Assembly: GCF_019710745.1 (NCBI RefSeq)
Contig: NZ_JAHKJW010000019.1
Location: 87,211 to 151,210 of the forward strand
Length of the DNA: 64,000 bases
Source: Streptomyces beigongshangae
GTDB taxonomy: Bacteria; Actinomycetota; Actinomycetes; Streptomycetales; Streptomycetaceae
Direction: 5' to 3'
Below are positions 1-8,101 of this stretch, piece by piece. The notes beneath the pieces are model-generated. The model saw only the letters and a list, made by a program, of their open reading frames with translations. It was not told where the DNA came from and did no database searches. The position numbers and the translations under genes were made by a program. Numbering within the stretch: position 1 is the first letter of the stretch; every line of letters starts with the position of its first letter.

Positions 1-276
1 GGCGCGCTCGGCGACCAGGGCGCCGACCGACTTGGCCTGAGCCGACTTGTCGGACTCGCCGCCGCGGATCGACGTGTCCAGGGTGGACGCGGACGCGAGG
101 GTGTGACCCTTCACGTCGTCGATCACCTGGGCCACGATGTGGCGGTTCGAGCGCGTCACGACCAGGCGCGGACGCTCAGCCGTACCGGAGATGTGCTTCC
201 GGATCCGGATGTGGCGACGCTTGATGGCAGCACGCTTGTAAGCGTCGCCCTTAGCAATCTTGACACCGTATGCCAT
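1..276 (-). CDS. rplR: 50S ribosomal protein L18 (3' end cut by window)
   Basis: L18 binds 5S rRNA and carries it into the large subunit. The minus-strand frame starts with ATG at 276 (MAYGVKIAKG) and runs to base 1 without a stop; 92 codons are visible. The stretch RHIRIRKHISGTAERPRL is the conserved 5S-binding N-terminal region of L18. The start lies 3 nt after the rplF stop, so translation is probably coupled. It is the last visible gene of the spc cluster, which continues beyond the window. Confidence 0.95.
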   Translation of the reverse strand, partial: MAYGVKIAKGDAYKRAAIKRRHIRIRKHISGTAERPRLVVTRSNRHIVAQVIDDVKGHTLASASTLDTSIRGGESDKSAQAKSVGALVAERA

Positions 277-279
277 GGC

Positions 280-819
280 TTACTTACCCGCCTTTCCGAC
301 CTTGCGGCGGATGACTTCGCCTTCGTACTTGACGCCCTTGGCCTTGTACGGGTCGGGCTTGCGCAGCTTGCGGATGTTGGCCGCAACCTCTCCGACCTTC
401 TGCTTGTCGATGCCCTCGACCGAGAACCGCGTCGGGTTCTCGACCTTGAAGGTGATGCCTTCGGGGGCCTCGACAGTGATGGAGTGGCTGTAGCCGAGCG
501 AGAACTCCAGGTTGGAGCCCTTCGCCAGGACTCGGTAACCGACACCGCTGATTTCGAGCTTCTTCACGTAACCCGTGGTCACGCCGGTGATCATGTTCGC
601 CACCAGCGTGCGGGACAGGCCGTGCAGGGCCTTGTTCTGACGCTCGTCGTTCGGGCGGGTGACATTGAGAATGCCGTCCTCACCCTTGGCGACCTCGATC
701 GGCGCCGCGACGGTGTGGGTGAGGGTGCCCTTGGGGCCCTTCACCTGGACCGTACGGCCGTCGATGGTGACGTCCACGCCGGCGGGAACCGTGATGGGGA
801 GCTTGCCAATACGCGACAT
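280..819 (-). CDS. rplF: 50S ribosomal protein L6
   Basis: L6 binds 23S rRNA near the sarcin-ricin loop and the GTPase-associated region. The 179-residue product begins MSRIGKLPI and ends in the usual basic tail with EVIRRKVGKAGK. Length and the duplicated alpha/beta fold pattern match bacterial L6 throughout. It sits between rpsH and rplR as in all bacterial spc operons, 24 nt after rpsH, with a purine-rich GGAGG-type site just upstream of the ATG. Confidence 0.97.
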   Translation of the reverse strand: MSRIGKLPITVPAGVDVTIDGRTVQVKGPKGTLTHTVAAPIEVAKGEDGILNVTRPNDERQNKALHGLSRTLVANMITGVTTGYVKKLEISGVGYRVLAKGSNLEFSLGYSHSITVEAPEGITFKVENPTRFSVEGIDKQKVGEVAANIRKLRKPDPYKAKGVKYEGEVIRRKVGKAGK

Positions 820-843
820 AGCTGTTTCCTCCGTTCCCTTCCG

Positions 844-1242
844 CTACCAGACGTAGGCGAGGACTTCTCCGCCTACGCCCTTCTTGCCGGCCTGCTTGTC
901 GGTGAGGAGACCGTGCGACGTGGAGATGATCGCCACGCCCAGGCCGCCGAGCACCTTCGGCAGGTTGGTGGACTTCGCGTACACACGCAGACCCGGCTTC
1001 GAGATCCGCTTGATGCCCGCGATGGAGCGCTCACGGTTCGGGCCGAACTTCAGCTCGAGGACGAGCTTCTTGCCGACCTCGGCGTCCTCGACCTTCCAGC
1101 CGGTGATGAAGCCCTCCTGCTGGAGGATCTCCGCGATGTGCGACTTGATCTTGCTGTGCGGCATCGCGACATCGTCGTGGTACGCCGAGTTCGCGTTACG
1201 CAGACGGGTAAGCATGTCTGCGATGGGATCAGTCATGGTCAT
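844..1242 (-). CDS. rpsH: 30S ribosomal protein S8
   Basis: S8 is a primary 16S rRNA binder (helix 21) and in many bacteria also represses its own operon by binding a rRNA-like site in the mRNA. The 132-residue product opens MTMTDPIADMLTRLRNAN and contains the conserved STSHGLLTDKQA and GGEVLAYVW C-terminal motifs. A spacer of about 210 nt separates it from rpsZ upstream, unusually long for this cluster, and could host an autoregulatory site. Confidence 0.97.
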   Translation of the reverse strand: MTMTDPIADMLTRLRNANSAYHDDVAMPHSKIKSHIAEILQQEGFITGWKVEDAEVGKKLVLELKFGPNRERSIAGIKRISKPGLRVYAKSTNLPKVLGGLGVAIISTSHGLLTDKQAGKKGVGGEVLAYVW

Positions 1243-1437
1243 GAATTGGCCTTCGGCCTCTCTCGCCGGGGTTTCCTGTATGCGCCATCCCTCTCCCCAC
1301 TCAGTGGCGGGACGGGTGCGGTGCGGGGACCTACGGCGTAGTAAGTCGTACGGGCGGTCAGACGCCCAACCCTCCCAGCCTAAGCCATGGAGAGACGGGC
1401 ACCTGACCGGACCCTCTGCTTACCGAGAGCCCTGGGT

Positions 1438-1454
1438 GTCCAGAAGTACTGGAC
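1438..1454 (-). other. small hairpin at the rpsZ stop codon, start of the rpsZ-rpsH spacer
   Basis: GTCCAG and CTGGAC are perfectly complementary around a 5-nt loop and touch the rpsZ stop codon. The rest of the spacer (1243-1437) shows no gene. In other bacteria S8 binds near this point of the spc mRNA, so a role in S8 feedback or RNA processing is possible but is only an inference. Confidence 0.35.
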
Positions 1455-1639
1455 TACCAGGAGCTCTTGGTCACGCCCGGCAGCTCGCCACGGTGAGCCA
1501 TCTCACGGAGGCACACGCGGCACAGGCCGAACTTGCGGTACACGGAGTGCGGGCGGCCGCAGCGCTGGCAGCGGGTGTAGCCACGCACACCGAACTTGGG
1601 CTTACGAGCAGCCTTGGCAATCAGAGCCTTCTTCGCCAT
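1454..1639 (-). CDS. rpsZ: 30S ribosomal protein S14 type Z (zinc-binding)
   Basis: S14 sits in the 30S head near the decoding region. The true gene is the 61-residue product MAKKALIAKAARKP... ending GELPGVTKSSW, the short zinc-containing form. The CQRC and CRVC pairs form the zinc ribbon. The start is ATG at 1639, 5 nt after the rplE stop. Streptomyces often carry a second, zinc-free S14 paralogue elsewhere, controlled by Zur; it is not in this window. Confidence 0.95.
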   Translation of the reverse strand: MAKKALIAKAARKPKFGVRGYTRCQRCGRPHSVYRKFGLCRVCLREMAHRGELPGVTKSSW

Positions 1640-1644
1640 CTCGC

Positions 1645-2202
1645 TTACGCCTCCTTGAAGGGGAAGCCGAGGTGACGGAGAAGGGCACGGCCTTCGGCGT
1701 CGTTGGTCGCCGTGGTGACCACGGTGATGTCCATACCCCGGACGCGGTCGATCTTGTCCTGGTCGATCTCGTGGAACATGACCTGCTCGGTGAGACCGAA
1801 GGTGTAGTTGCCACGGCCGTCGAACTGCTTGGGAGACAGGCCGCGGAAGTCGCGGATGCGCGGCAGCGCGAGCGACAGGGTGCGGTCCAGGAACTCCCAC
1901 ATGCGGTCGCCACGGAGCGTGACGTGGGCACCGATCGGCTGGCCCTCACGCAGCTTGAACTGCGCGATGGACTTGCGGGCCTTGGTGACGGCCGGCTTCT
2001 GACCGGTGATCGTGGTGAGGTCGCGGATGGCGCCGTCGATCAGCTTGGAGTCGCGGGCGGCGTCGCCCACACCCATGTTGACCACGATCTTGACGAGGCC
2101 CGGGGTCTGCATGACGTTCTCGTACGAGAACTCTTCCTGCAGCTTGCCCGCGATCTCCTCGCGGTACTTCGTCTTGAGACGCGGAGTGGTGGTGGTAGCC
2201 AT
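1645..2202 (-). CDS. rplE: 50S ribosomal protein L5
   Basis: L5 binds 5S rRNA and forms the central-protuberance bridge to the 30S head. The 185-residue product begins MATTTTPRLKTKYREEI and contains the conserved NMGVGDA and RDFRGLSPKQFDGRGNY motifs. Its ATG at 2202 shares one base with the rplX stop codon, a typical coupled overlap. It lies between rplX and rpsZ as expected for the spc operon. Confidence 0.97.
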   Translation of the reverse strand: MATTTTPRLKTKYREEIAGKLQEEFSYENVMQTPGLVKIVVNMGVGDAARDSKLIDGAIRDLTTITGQKPAVTKARKSIAQFKLREGQPIGAHVTLRGDRMWEFLDRTLSLALPRIRDFRGLSPKQFDGRGNYTFGLTEQVMFHEIDQDKIDRVRGMDITVVTTATNDAEGRALLRHLGFPFKEA

Positions 2203-2525
2203 CAGATGTCCTCACCCGTCCGCTTGGCAACGCGGATCTTGTTGCCCTCGTCGTCGAAGCGGTAACCGACGCGCGTGACGACCTTGTCGCCGTCCTTCTC
2301 CACGACCAGCTGGACGTTGGAGACGTGGACGGGCGCCTCGGTCGTGACGATGCCACCGGCCTGCGAGCCGCGAGCGGTGGGACCGGCCTTCGTGTGCTTC
2401 TTGACCCGGTTGACACCCTCGACCAGGACGCGCTCGTCGCGCGGGTAAGCGGCAATGACCTTGCCCTGCTTGCCCTTGTCCTTACCGGTGATGACCTGGA
2501 CCAGGTCGCCCTTCTTGATCTTCAT
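2202..2525 (-). CDS. rplX: 50S ribosomal protein L24
   Basis: L24 initiates assembly of the large subunit by binding the 5' end of 23S rRNA. The 107-residue product begins MKIKKGDLVQVITGKDKGKQG, the KOW-type motif diagnostic of L24. It follows rplN by 2 nt and overlaps rplE by one base, so the three genes form a tight coupled unit. Confidence 0.97.
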   Translation of the reverse strand: MKIKKGDLVQVITGKDKGKQGKVIAAYPRDERVLVEGVNRVKKHTKAGPTARGSQAGGIVTTEAPVHVSNVQLVVEKDGDKVVTRVGYRFDDEGNKIRVAKRTGEDI

Positions 2526-2527
2526 GC

Positions 2528-2896
2528 TTACAGCACCTCCGGCGCGAGCGAGATGATCTTCATGAACTTCTTCTCGCGCAGCTCACGGCCGACGGGGCCG
2601 AAGATACGGGTGCCGCGAGGGTCGCCGTCGTTCTTCAGAATGACGGCGGCGTTCTCGTCGAAGCGGATGTACGAGCCGTCCGGACGGCGGCGCTCCTTGA
2701 CGGTGCGAACGATGACCGCCTTGATGACGTCACCCTTCTTCACGTTGCCGCCGGGGATCGCGTCCTTGACGGTGGCGACGATGACGTCACCGATGCCCGC
2801 GTAGCGGCGACCGGAGCCACCGAGCACACGGATGCAAAGGATCTCCTTCGCACCAGTGTTGTCGGCGACACGCAGTCGCGACTCCTGCTGGATCAC
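2528..2896 (-). CDS. rplN: 50S ribosomal protein L14
   Basis: L14 contacts 16S rRNA helix 14 in an intersubunit bridge. The 122-residue product begins MIQQESRLRVADNTGAKE and contains CIRVLGGSGRRYAGIGD, the L14 signature region. It is the first gene of the spc cluster. A 109-nt spacer with two hairpins separates it from rpsQ, marking the S10/spc boundary. Confidence 0.97.
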   Translation of the reverse strand: MIQQESRLRVADNTGAKEILCIRVLGGSGRRYAGIGDVIVATVKDAIPGGNVKKGDVIKAVIVRTVKERRRPDGSYIRFDENAAVILKNDGDPRGTRIFGPVGRELREKKFMKIISLAPEVL

Positions 2897-2925
2897 GTCT
2901 ATCTCCTGATTGTCTGCCGGTTCCC

Positions 2926-3001
2926 GGGGCGGGCCGCCTGGTGATGCGGCGGCGGCCCGTCCCGAGCCTGGCGGAACTGTTCCTAGGGTGCCCCCCTAGG
3001 A
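2926..3001 (-). other. two hairpins at the rpsQ-rplN (S10/spc) boundary
   Basis: A 13-bp GC-rich stem with one mismatch pairs 2926-2938 with 2951-2963. A second stem (CCTAGGG/CCCTAGG, about 2982-3000) lies directly behind the rpsQ stop. No U-tract follows either. They may act as partial terminators or processing sites between the S10 and spc units; that role is inferred. Confidence 0.45.
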
Positions 3002-3005
3002 GGGA

Positions 3006-3293
3006 TTACTTGGCCTTCTCGAGGATCTCGACGATGCGCCAGCGCTTCGTCGCGGACAGCGGCCGGGTCTCCATGATGACGACACGGTCGCCGACGCCGG
3101 CAGCGTTCTGCTCGTCGTGGGCCTTGAGCTTGTTCGTACGGCGGATGACCTTGCCGTACAGCGCGTGCTTGACGCGGTCCTCGACGGCGACGACGACGGT
3201 CTTGTCCATCTTGTCGCTGACGACCAGACCCTCGCGGGTCTTGCGGAAACCGCGGCTGCTCTTGGTCTCTTCAGTCACGTTGCTCTCGCTCAT
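3006..3293 (-). CDS. rpsQ: 30S ribosomal protein S17
   Basis: S17 is a primary 16S rRNA binder in the 30S body. The 95-residue product contains GLVVSDKMDKTVVVAVE and the TRPLSATKRWRIVEI C-terminal signature. The N-terminus (MSESNVTEETKSSRGFRKTRE) is about 15 residues longer than in E. coli, typical for actinobacteria. Its ATG at 3293 overlaps the rpmC stop by one base. Confidence 0.97.
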   Translation of the reverse strand: MSESNVTEETKSSRGFRKTREGLVVSDKMDKTVVVAVEDRVKHALYGKVIRRTNKLKAHDEQNAAGVGDRVVIMETRPLSATKRWRIVEILEKAK

Positions 3294-3517
3294 CAGGCGC
3301 TCTCCACCGTCTCGATGCCCAGCTCGCGCTCACGCATCAGGGTGTAGATCCGCGCGATGTCCTTACGGACGGCCTTGAGCCGACCGTGGTTCTCGAGCTG
3401 ACCGGTCGCCGCCTGGAAGCGGAGGTTGAACAGCTCTTCCTTGGCTTCGCGGAGCTTCGCGAGAAGCTCCTCGTCACCCAGTTCGCGCAGCTCGGACGCC
3501 TTGGTACCGGCCGACAT
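3293..3517 (-). CDS. rpmC: 50S ribosomal protein L29
   Basis: L29 is a helical hairpin protein beside the peptide exit tunnel. The 74-residue product (MSAGTKASELRELGDEEL...) contains the conserved LFNLRFQAATGQLEN helix. A second in-frame ATG lies one codon upstream at 3520. The one at 3517 is preferred because its 1-nt overlap with the rplP stop fits coupled translation. Confidence 0.95.
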   Translation of the reverse strand: MSAGTKASELRELGDEELLAKLREAKEELFNLRFQAATGQLENHGRLKAVRKDIARIYTLMRERELGIETVESA

Positions 3518-3936
3518 CACGCTTCACCTGCCTCGCGCTTGACGATCCGGCACTTCATCGGCAGCTTGTGGGCTGCGCGAGTGAGGGCCTCACGGGCGAT
3601 CTTCTCGTTGGGGTAGGACAGCTCGAACATGACCCGACCCGGGTGCACGTTCGCGATCCACCACTCGGGGGATCCCTTACCGGAACCCATGCGGGTCTCG
3701 GCGGGCTTCTTGGTCAGCGGGCGGTCCGGGTAGATGTTGATCCAGACCTTGCCGCCACGCTTGATGTGGCGGGTCATCGCGATACGAGCCGCCTCGATCT
3801 GGCGGTTCGTGACGTACGCCGGCGTGAGGGCCTGAATGCCGTACTCGCCGAACGCGACCGTCGTACCACCCTTGGCCTGACCACGGCGCTTGGGGTGGTG
3901 CTGCTTGCGGTGCTTGACCCTACGAGGGATCAGCAT
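3517..3936 (-). CDS. rplP: 50S ribosomal protein L16
   Basis: L16 lies at the A-site side of the central protuberance and is needed for peptidyl-transferase activity. The true protein is 139 residues from ATG 3936 (MLIPRRVKHRKQHHPKRRG). The frame stays open much further upstream, but only because of GC bias. GSGKGSPEWWIANVHPGR is diagnostic. The start is 5 nt after the rpsC stop. Confidence 0.97.
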   Translation of the reverse strand: MLIPRRVKHRKQHHPKRRGQAKGGTTVAFGEYGIQALTPAYVTNRQIEAARIAMTRHIKRGGKVWINIYPDRPLTKKPAETRMGSGKGSPEWWIANVHPGRVMFELSYPNEKIAREALTRAAHKLPMKCRIVKREAGEA

Positions 3937-3941
3937 GTCGG

Positions 3942-4793
3942 TCAGGCCTCCGTTCCGGTGCTCTCGGCCGGAGCGGCAGCGGCGGCGGGAGCGTCGGCCT
4001 TGGGGGCCTCGGCTGCCGGCGCGGACTGCTGCTGCGGCTTGCGGCCGCGGCCGCCACGCTCGCCACCACGACCGCCACCGCGGGCCGGGCGGTCGCCGCC
4101 GGGGCCGCCACCGCGGGCCGGGCGGTTGCCCGCACGGGCGGCGGCGTTCTCGGCGCGGACCTCGGCGATGTTCTTGACGTCGCCCTTGTAGATCCAGACC
4201 TTCACACCGATGCGGCCGAAGGTCGTCTTGGCCTCGAAGAAGCCGTAGTCGACGTTCGCACGGAGCGTGTGCAGGGGCACACGGCCCTCGCGGTAGAACT
4301 CCGAGCGGGACATCTCGGCGCCGCCGAGACGGCCACCGCACTGGATCTTGATGCCCTTGGCGCCGGCCTTCATCGTGCCCTGCATGCTCTTGCGCATGGC
4401 ACGGCGGAAGGAGACGCGGGAGGACAGCTGCTCGGCGACGGCCTGGGCCACCAGCTGGGCGTCGGTCTCCGGGCTCTTCACCTCAAGGATGTTGAGCTGG
4501 ACCTGCTTGCCCGTGAGCTTCTCGAGGTCGCCGCGGATGCGGTCGGCCTCGGCGCCGCGGCGGCCGATGACGATGCCGGGACGCGCGGTGTGGATGTCCA
4601 CCCGCACACGGTCACGGGTGCGCTCGATCTCCACCTTCGAGATGCCGGCGCGCTCCATGCCGGACGTCATCATCCGGCGGATGGCGACGTCTTCCTTGAC
4701 GTAGTCCTTGTACAGCTTGTCGGCGTACCACCGGGACTTGAAGTCCGTGGTGATGCCGAGCCGGAACCCATGCGGGTTAACCTTCTGGCCCAT
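3942..4793 (-). CDS. rpsC: 30S ribosomal protein S3
   Basis: S3 lines the mRNA entry tunnel and contributes to mRNA unwinding. The 283-residue product starts MGQKVNPHGFRLGI at ATG 4793. It holds the KH domain motif GIVIGRRGAEADRIR (about residues 74-88) and GGRLGGAEMSRSE. The last 65 or so residues are a low-complexity Arg/Gly/Pro then Ala-rich tail (NRPARGGGPGGDRPARGGG...) that is absent from E. coli S3 and typical of Streptomyces. Confidence 0.97.
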   Translation of the reverse strand: MGQKVNPHGFRLGITTDFKSRWYADKLYKDYVKEDVAIRRMMTSGMERAGISKVEIERTRDRVRVDIHTARPGIVIGRRGAEADRIRGDLEKLTGKQVQLNILEVKSPETDAQLVAQAVAEQLSSRVSFRRAMRKSMQGTMKAGAKGIKIQCGGRLGGAEMSRSEFYREGRVPLHTLRANVDYGFFEAKTTFGRIGVKVWIYKGDVKNIAEVRAENAAARAGNRPARGGGPGGDRPARGGGRGGERGGRGRKPQQQSAPAAEAPKADAPAAAAAPAESTGTEA

Positions 4794-5140
4794 TACCGGG
4801 TTCCTTCCTTGCTGCTGACGACCACGGTGATGTGGCTGGTCCGCTTGCGGATCCGGTAGGCGCGGCCCTGGGCGCGCGGACGGAACCGCTTCAGGGTCGG
4901 ACCCTCGTCGACGTACGCCTCGGAGATGACGAGGCTGCCGGCGTCGGTGTGGTCGTAGTTGTGTGCGGCGTTGGCGATGGCGCTGTCCAGCACCTTGCCG
5001 ACGGGCACGCTCGCGGCCTGCGGGGCGAAACGCAGGACCGCCTGAGCCTCCGTGGCATCCATGCCACGGATAAGGTCCACCACGCGGCGGGCCTTCATGG
5101 GCGTGACGCGGATGTACCGCGCCTGGGCCCTGGCTTCCAT
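4793..5140 (-). CDS. rplV: 50S ribosomal protein L22
   Basis: L22 lines the peptide exit tunnel, and its beta-hairpin loop contributes to macrolide sensitivity. ATG 5140 gives MEARAQARYIRVTPMKARRV (115 residues) with a good AAGGA site about 7 nt upstream. In-frame ATGs at 5164 and 5170 would add 8-10 residues and are disfavoured. Its stop overlaps the rpsC start by one base. Confidence 0.95.
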   Translation of the reverse strand: MEARAQARYIRVTPMKARRVVDLIRGMDATEAQAVLRFAPQAASVPVGKVLDSAIANAAHNYDHTDAGSLVISEAYVDEGPTLKRFRPRAQGRAYRIRKRTSHITVVVSSKEGTR

Positions 5141-5181
5141 GGTTGTCCTTCCAGTGTCTGTCATGGTCATTCCACCCCGCG

Positions 5182-5463
5182 TTAGCGGCGCTTCGACTTC
5201 CGGTCGTCCTTGACGTGACCCCGGAAGGTGCGCGTCGGCGAGAACTCGCCGAGCTTGTGGCCGACCATCGACTCGGTGACAAACACCGGAATGTGGGTCT
5301 TGCCGTTGTGCACCGCGATCGTGTGGCCGAGCATGGCCGGGATGATCATCGAGCGACGGGACCAGGTCTTGATGACGTTCTTGGAACCGGCTTCGTTCTG
5401 GGCGTCCACCTTCTTGATGAGGTGGTCGTCGACGAAGGGCCCCTTCTTGAGACTGCGCGGCAT
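5182..5463 (-). CDS. rpsS: 30S ribosomal protein S19
   Basis: S19 is in the 30S head and contacts the P-site tRNA through its C-terminal tail. The 93-residue product begins MPRSLKKGPFVDDHLIKKV and contains the conserved HNGKTHIPVFVTESMVGHKLGEF region in order. It lies 12 nt after rplB, with 41 nt to rplV. Confidence 0.97.
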   Translation of the reverse strand: MPRSLKKGPFVDDHLIKKVDAQNEAGSKNVIKTWSRRSMIIPAMLGHTIAVHNGKTHIPVFVTESMVGHKLGEFSPTRTFRGHVKDDRKSKRR

Positions 5464-5475
5464 CTAAACCCGCTC

Positions 5476-6312
5476 CTAGCGCTTCTTGTTCGTCTTGCGG
5501 CGGCGGACGATGTACTTGTTCGAAGCCTTCTTCGGCGAACGAGTACGACCCTCCTTCTGACCCCACGGCGAGACCGGGTGGCGACCACCGGAGGTCTTGC
5601 CCTCACCACCACCGTGCGGGTGGTCAACCGGGTTCATCGCCACACCGCGGACGGTCGGGCGGACGCCCAGCCAGCGCTTGCGGCCGGCCTTGCCCCAGTT
5701 GATGTTCGACTGCTCGGCGTTGCCGACCTCGCCGACGGTGGCGCGGCAGCGCACGTCGACCAGGCGGATCTCTCCGGACGGCATGCGCAGGTGGGCCATC
5801 TGGCCCTCCTTCGCGAGCAGCTGCACGGAGGCGCCGGCGGAGCGGGCGAACTTGGCACCGCCACCGGGACGGAGCTCGATCGCGTGGATCGTGGTACCGA
5901 CCGGGATGTTGCGGAGGGCCAGGTTGTTGCCCGGCTTGATGTCGGCCCCGGGACCGTTCTCGACGCGGTCGCCCTGCGACAGGTTGCGGGGGGCGAGGAT
6001 GTAGCGCTTCTCGCCGTCCGCGTAGTGCAGCAGCGCGATGCGCGCGGTGCGGTTGGGGTCGTACTCGATGTGCGCGACCTTGGCCGGCACGCCGTCCTTG
6101 TCGTGACGACGGAAGTCGATCACGCGGTAGGCGCGCTTGTGTCCGCCACCCTGGTGGCGAACGGTCACACGACCGGCGTTGTTACGGCCGCCCTTGCTGT
6201 GCAGGGGGCGGACCAGCGACTTCTCCGGCGTGGACCGCGTGACCTCGACGAAGTCGGCGACGCTGGAGCCACGACGGCCCGGCGTAGTCGGCTTGTACTT
6301 GCGGATTCCCAT
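5476..6312 (-). CDS. rplB: 50S ribosomal protein L2
   Basis: L2 is required for subunit association and peptidyl transfer and is one of the most conserved ribosomal proteins. The 278-residue product begins MGIRKYKPTTPGRRGSSV. It carries the NPVDHPHGGGEGKTSGGRH motif near the C-terminus with the conserved functional His. It lies 39 nt after rplW and 12 nt before rpsS. Confidence 0.98.
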   Translation of the reverse strand: MGIRKYKPTTPGRRGSSVADFVEVTRSTPEKSLVRPLHSKGGRNNAGRVTVRHQGGGHKRAYRVIDFRRHDKDGVPAKVAHIEYDPNRTARIALLHYADGEKRYILAPRNLSQGDRVENGPGADIKPGNNLALRNIPVGTTIHAIELRPGGGAKFARSAGASVQLLAKEGQMAHLRMPSGEIRLVDVRCRATVGEVGNAEQSNINWGKAGRKRWLGVRPTVRGVAMNPVDHPHGGGEGKTSGGRHPVSPWGQKEGRTRSPKKASNKYIVRRRKTNKKR

Positions 6313-6351
6313 TTCTCAGTCCTCGTCCGATATTCGGACCAGGGCGCTCCG

Positions 6352-6768
6352 TTAGGAGGCCTGGCCGAAGATGTCGATACGGTCGCCCTCAGCGAGGGTC
6401 ACGATCGCCCGCTTGCTGTCCGCACGCTTGCCGAAGCCGGTGCGGGTGCGCTTGCGCTTGCCCTGGCGGTTGATCGTGTTGACTCCGGTGACCTTGACCG
6501 AGAAGACCGCCTGGACGGCCTGCTTGATCTGGGTCTTGTTCGCCCGCGGGTCGACGACGAAGGTGTACTTGCCCTCGTCGAGGAGCGCGTAGCTCTTCTC
6601 GGAGACGACCGGCTTGAGGAGGACGTCACGGGGATCCGTGAAGCTCTTGCTCAGCGGCGTCTCGACCGTGTTCTTGCCCTCGGCCTCGTGGCGCTTCGCC
6701 TTGGCGACGCGCTTGGCCTTGGCGACCTTGGCCGCCTTGGGGGCGATGCTCGGGTGACGCGTAGCCAT
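6352..6768 (-). CDS. rplW: 50S ribosomal protein L23
   Basis: L23 sits at the tunnel exit and docks trigger factor and SRP. The 138-residue product has an Ala/Lys-rich N-terminal extension of about 40 residues before the conserved core (DPRDVLLKPVVSEKSYALLDEGKYTF), so it is longer than the roughly 100-residue E. coli protein. The start at 6768 shares a base with the rplD stop, which supports the long form. Confidence 0.95.
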   Translation of the reverse strand: MATRHPSIAPKAAKVAKAKRVAKAKRHEAEGKNTVETPLSKSFTDPRDVLLKPVVSEKSYALLDEGKYTFVVDPRANKTQIKQAVQAVFSVKVTGVNTINRQGKRKRTRTGFGKRADSKRAIVTLAEGDRIDIFGQAS

Positions 6769-7433
6769 CAGGCTTCGCTCCCTTCGGTGTCAGCAGCCGA
6801 CGACTGCGGCGCGCCGGACACGAAGGACTCGAAAGCGGCCTGGGTGAAGACCACGTCGTCCGAGACGAGAACGTCGTACGTGTTCAGCTGGCCCGGCTCC
6901 AGGATGTGCACCTGGGGCAGGTTGCGCGCGGAGAGCAGCGCGGCCTCGTCGGAGCGCTCGATGACCAGGAGCACGTTCTTGCGCTCCGAGATCTTGCCGA
7001 GCAGGCTCTTCGCGGCCTTGGTGGAGGGGCTGTCGCCCTCGATCACGCCGGAGACGACGTGGATGCGAGCGTTGCGGGCCCGGTCGGTGAGGGCGTGGCG
7101 CAGGGCCGCGGCCTTCATCTTCTTCGGGGTCCGCTGCGAGTAGTCACGCGGCACGGGACCGTGCACGACGCCACCACCGGCGAACTGGGGGGCGCGGGTC
7201 GAGCCCTGACGGGCGCGGCCGGTGCCCTTCTGGCGGTACGGCTTCTTGCCGCCACCGCGAACCTCGCCACGGGTCTTGGTCTTGTGCGTGCCCTGGCGGG
7301 CCGCGGCCAGCTGGGCGACGACGACCTGGTGGAGCAGCGGGATGCTGATCTTCTCGACGTCGAAGATCTCCGCGGGGAGCTCGACCGTCCCGGTCTTGTC
7401 GCCTGCCGGCGAAATGATGTCAACAGTGCTCAT
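6768..7433 (-). CDS. rplD: 50S ribosomal protein L4
   Basis: L4 lines the exit tunnel; in E. coli it also represses the S10 operon. ATG 7433 gives a 221-residue protein (MSTVDIISPAGDKTGTVELP). It contains the tunnel-loop motif KKPYRQKGTGRARQGSTRAPQ and GGVVHGPVPRDYS. The C-terminus (PQSSAADTEGSEA) is a short acidic tail. It starts 7 nt after rplC. Confidence 0.97.
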   Translation of the reverse strand: MSTVDIISPAGDKTGTVELPAEIFDVEKISIPLLHQVVVAQLAAARQGTHKTKTRGEVRGGGKKPYRQKGTGRARQGSTRAPQFAGGGVVHGPVPRDYSQRTPKKMKAAALRHALTDRARNARIHVVSGVIEGDSPSTKAAKSLLGKISERKNVLLVIERSDEAALLSARNLPQVHILEPGQLNTYDVLVSDDVVFTQAAFESFVSGAPQSSAADTEGSEA

Positions 7434-7440
7434 CGTTACC

Positions 7441-8085
7441 TCAGGCCCCCTTGGCCGCGGTGCGGACCAGGACGAGGCCGCCGTTCGGACCGGGGACGGC
7501 GCCCTTGATGAGCAGCAGACCCTTCTCCGCGTCAACGGCGTGGACGGTCAGGTTCTGGGTGGTGACCCGCTCGTTGCCCATGCGACCCGCCATGCGGAGG
7601 CCCTTGAACACACGACCCGGGGTGGCGCAGCCACCGATGGAACCGGGCGAGCGGTGCTTGCGCTGGGTGCCGTGACCGGCGCCGAGGCCCTTGAAGTTGT
7701 GACGCTTCATGACACCGGCGAAGCCCTTGCCCTTGCTCTTGCCGGTCACGTCCACCTTGACGCCGGACTCGAAGACCTCGGCGGAGATCTCCTGGCCCAG
7801 CGTGTACTCGGAGGCGTCCGTGGTGCGGATCTCGACGAGGTGGCGGCGGGGGGTGACGTCGGCCTTGGCGAAGTGGCCCTTGAGGGGCTTGTTCACCTTG
7901 CGCGGGTCGATCTCGCCGAAGGCGATCTGGACCGACTCGTAGCCGTCGGAGTCATTCGTACGGACCTGGGTCACGACGTTCGGGCCGGCCTTGACGACGG
8001 TGACCGGAACAACACGGTTGTTCTCGTCCCACACCTGCGTCATGCCGAGCTTCTCGCCCAGGATGCCCTTGATCTGCTTAGCCAT
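7441..8085 (-). CDS. rplC: 50S ribosomal protein L3
   Basis: L3 reaches the peptidyl-transferase centre and is essential for early 50S assembly. ATG 8085 gives 214 residues (MAKQIKGILGEKLGMTQV). The L3 signature is present in GKGFAGVMKRHNF followed by GAGHGTQRKHRSPGSIG. It lies 16 nt after rpsJ. Confidence 0.97.
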   Translation of the reverse strand: MAKQIKGILGEKLGMTQVWDENNRVVPVTVVKAGPNVVTQVRTNDSDGYESVQIAFGEIDPRKVNKPLKGHFAKADVTPRRHLVEIRTTDASEYTLGQEISAEVFESGVKVDVTGKSKGKGFAGVMKRHNFKGLGAGHGTQRKHRSPGSIGGCATPGRVFKGLRMAGRMGNERVTTQNLTVHAVDAEKGLLLIKGAVPGPNGGLVLVRTAAKGA

Positions 8086-8101
8086 TCTCAGACCACATCC
8101 C

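Noticed and set aside
5141..5170. N-terminally extended rplV starting at 5164 or 5170
   Set aside because: The start at 5140 has a better ribosome site and gives the usual 115 residues.
5143..7143. A long plus-strand frame across rpsS, rplB and rplW
   Set aside because: It spans three well-identified ribosomal genes on the opposite strand.
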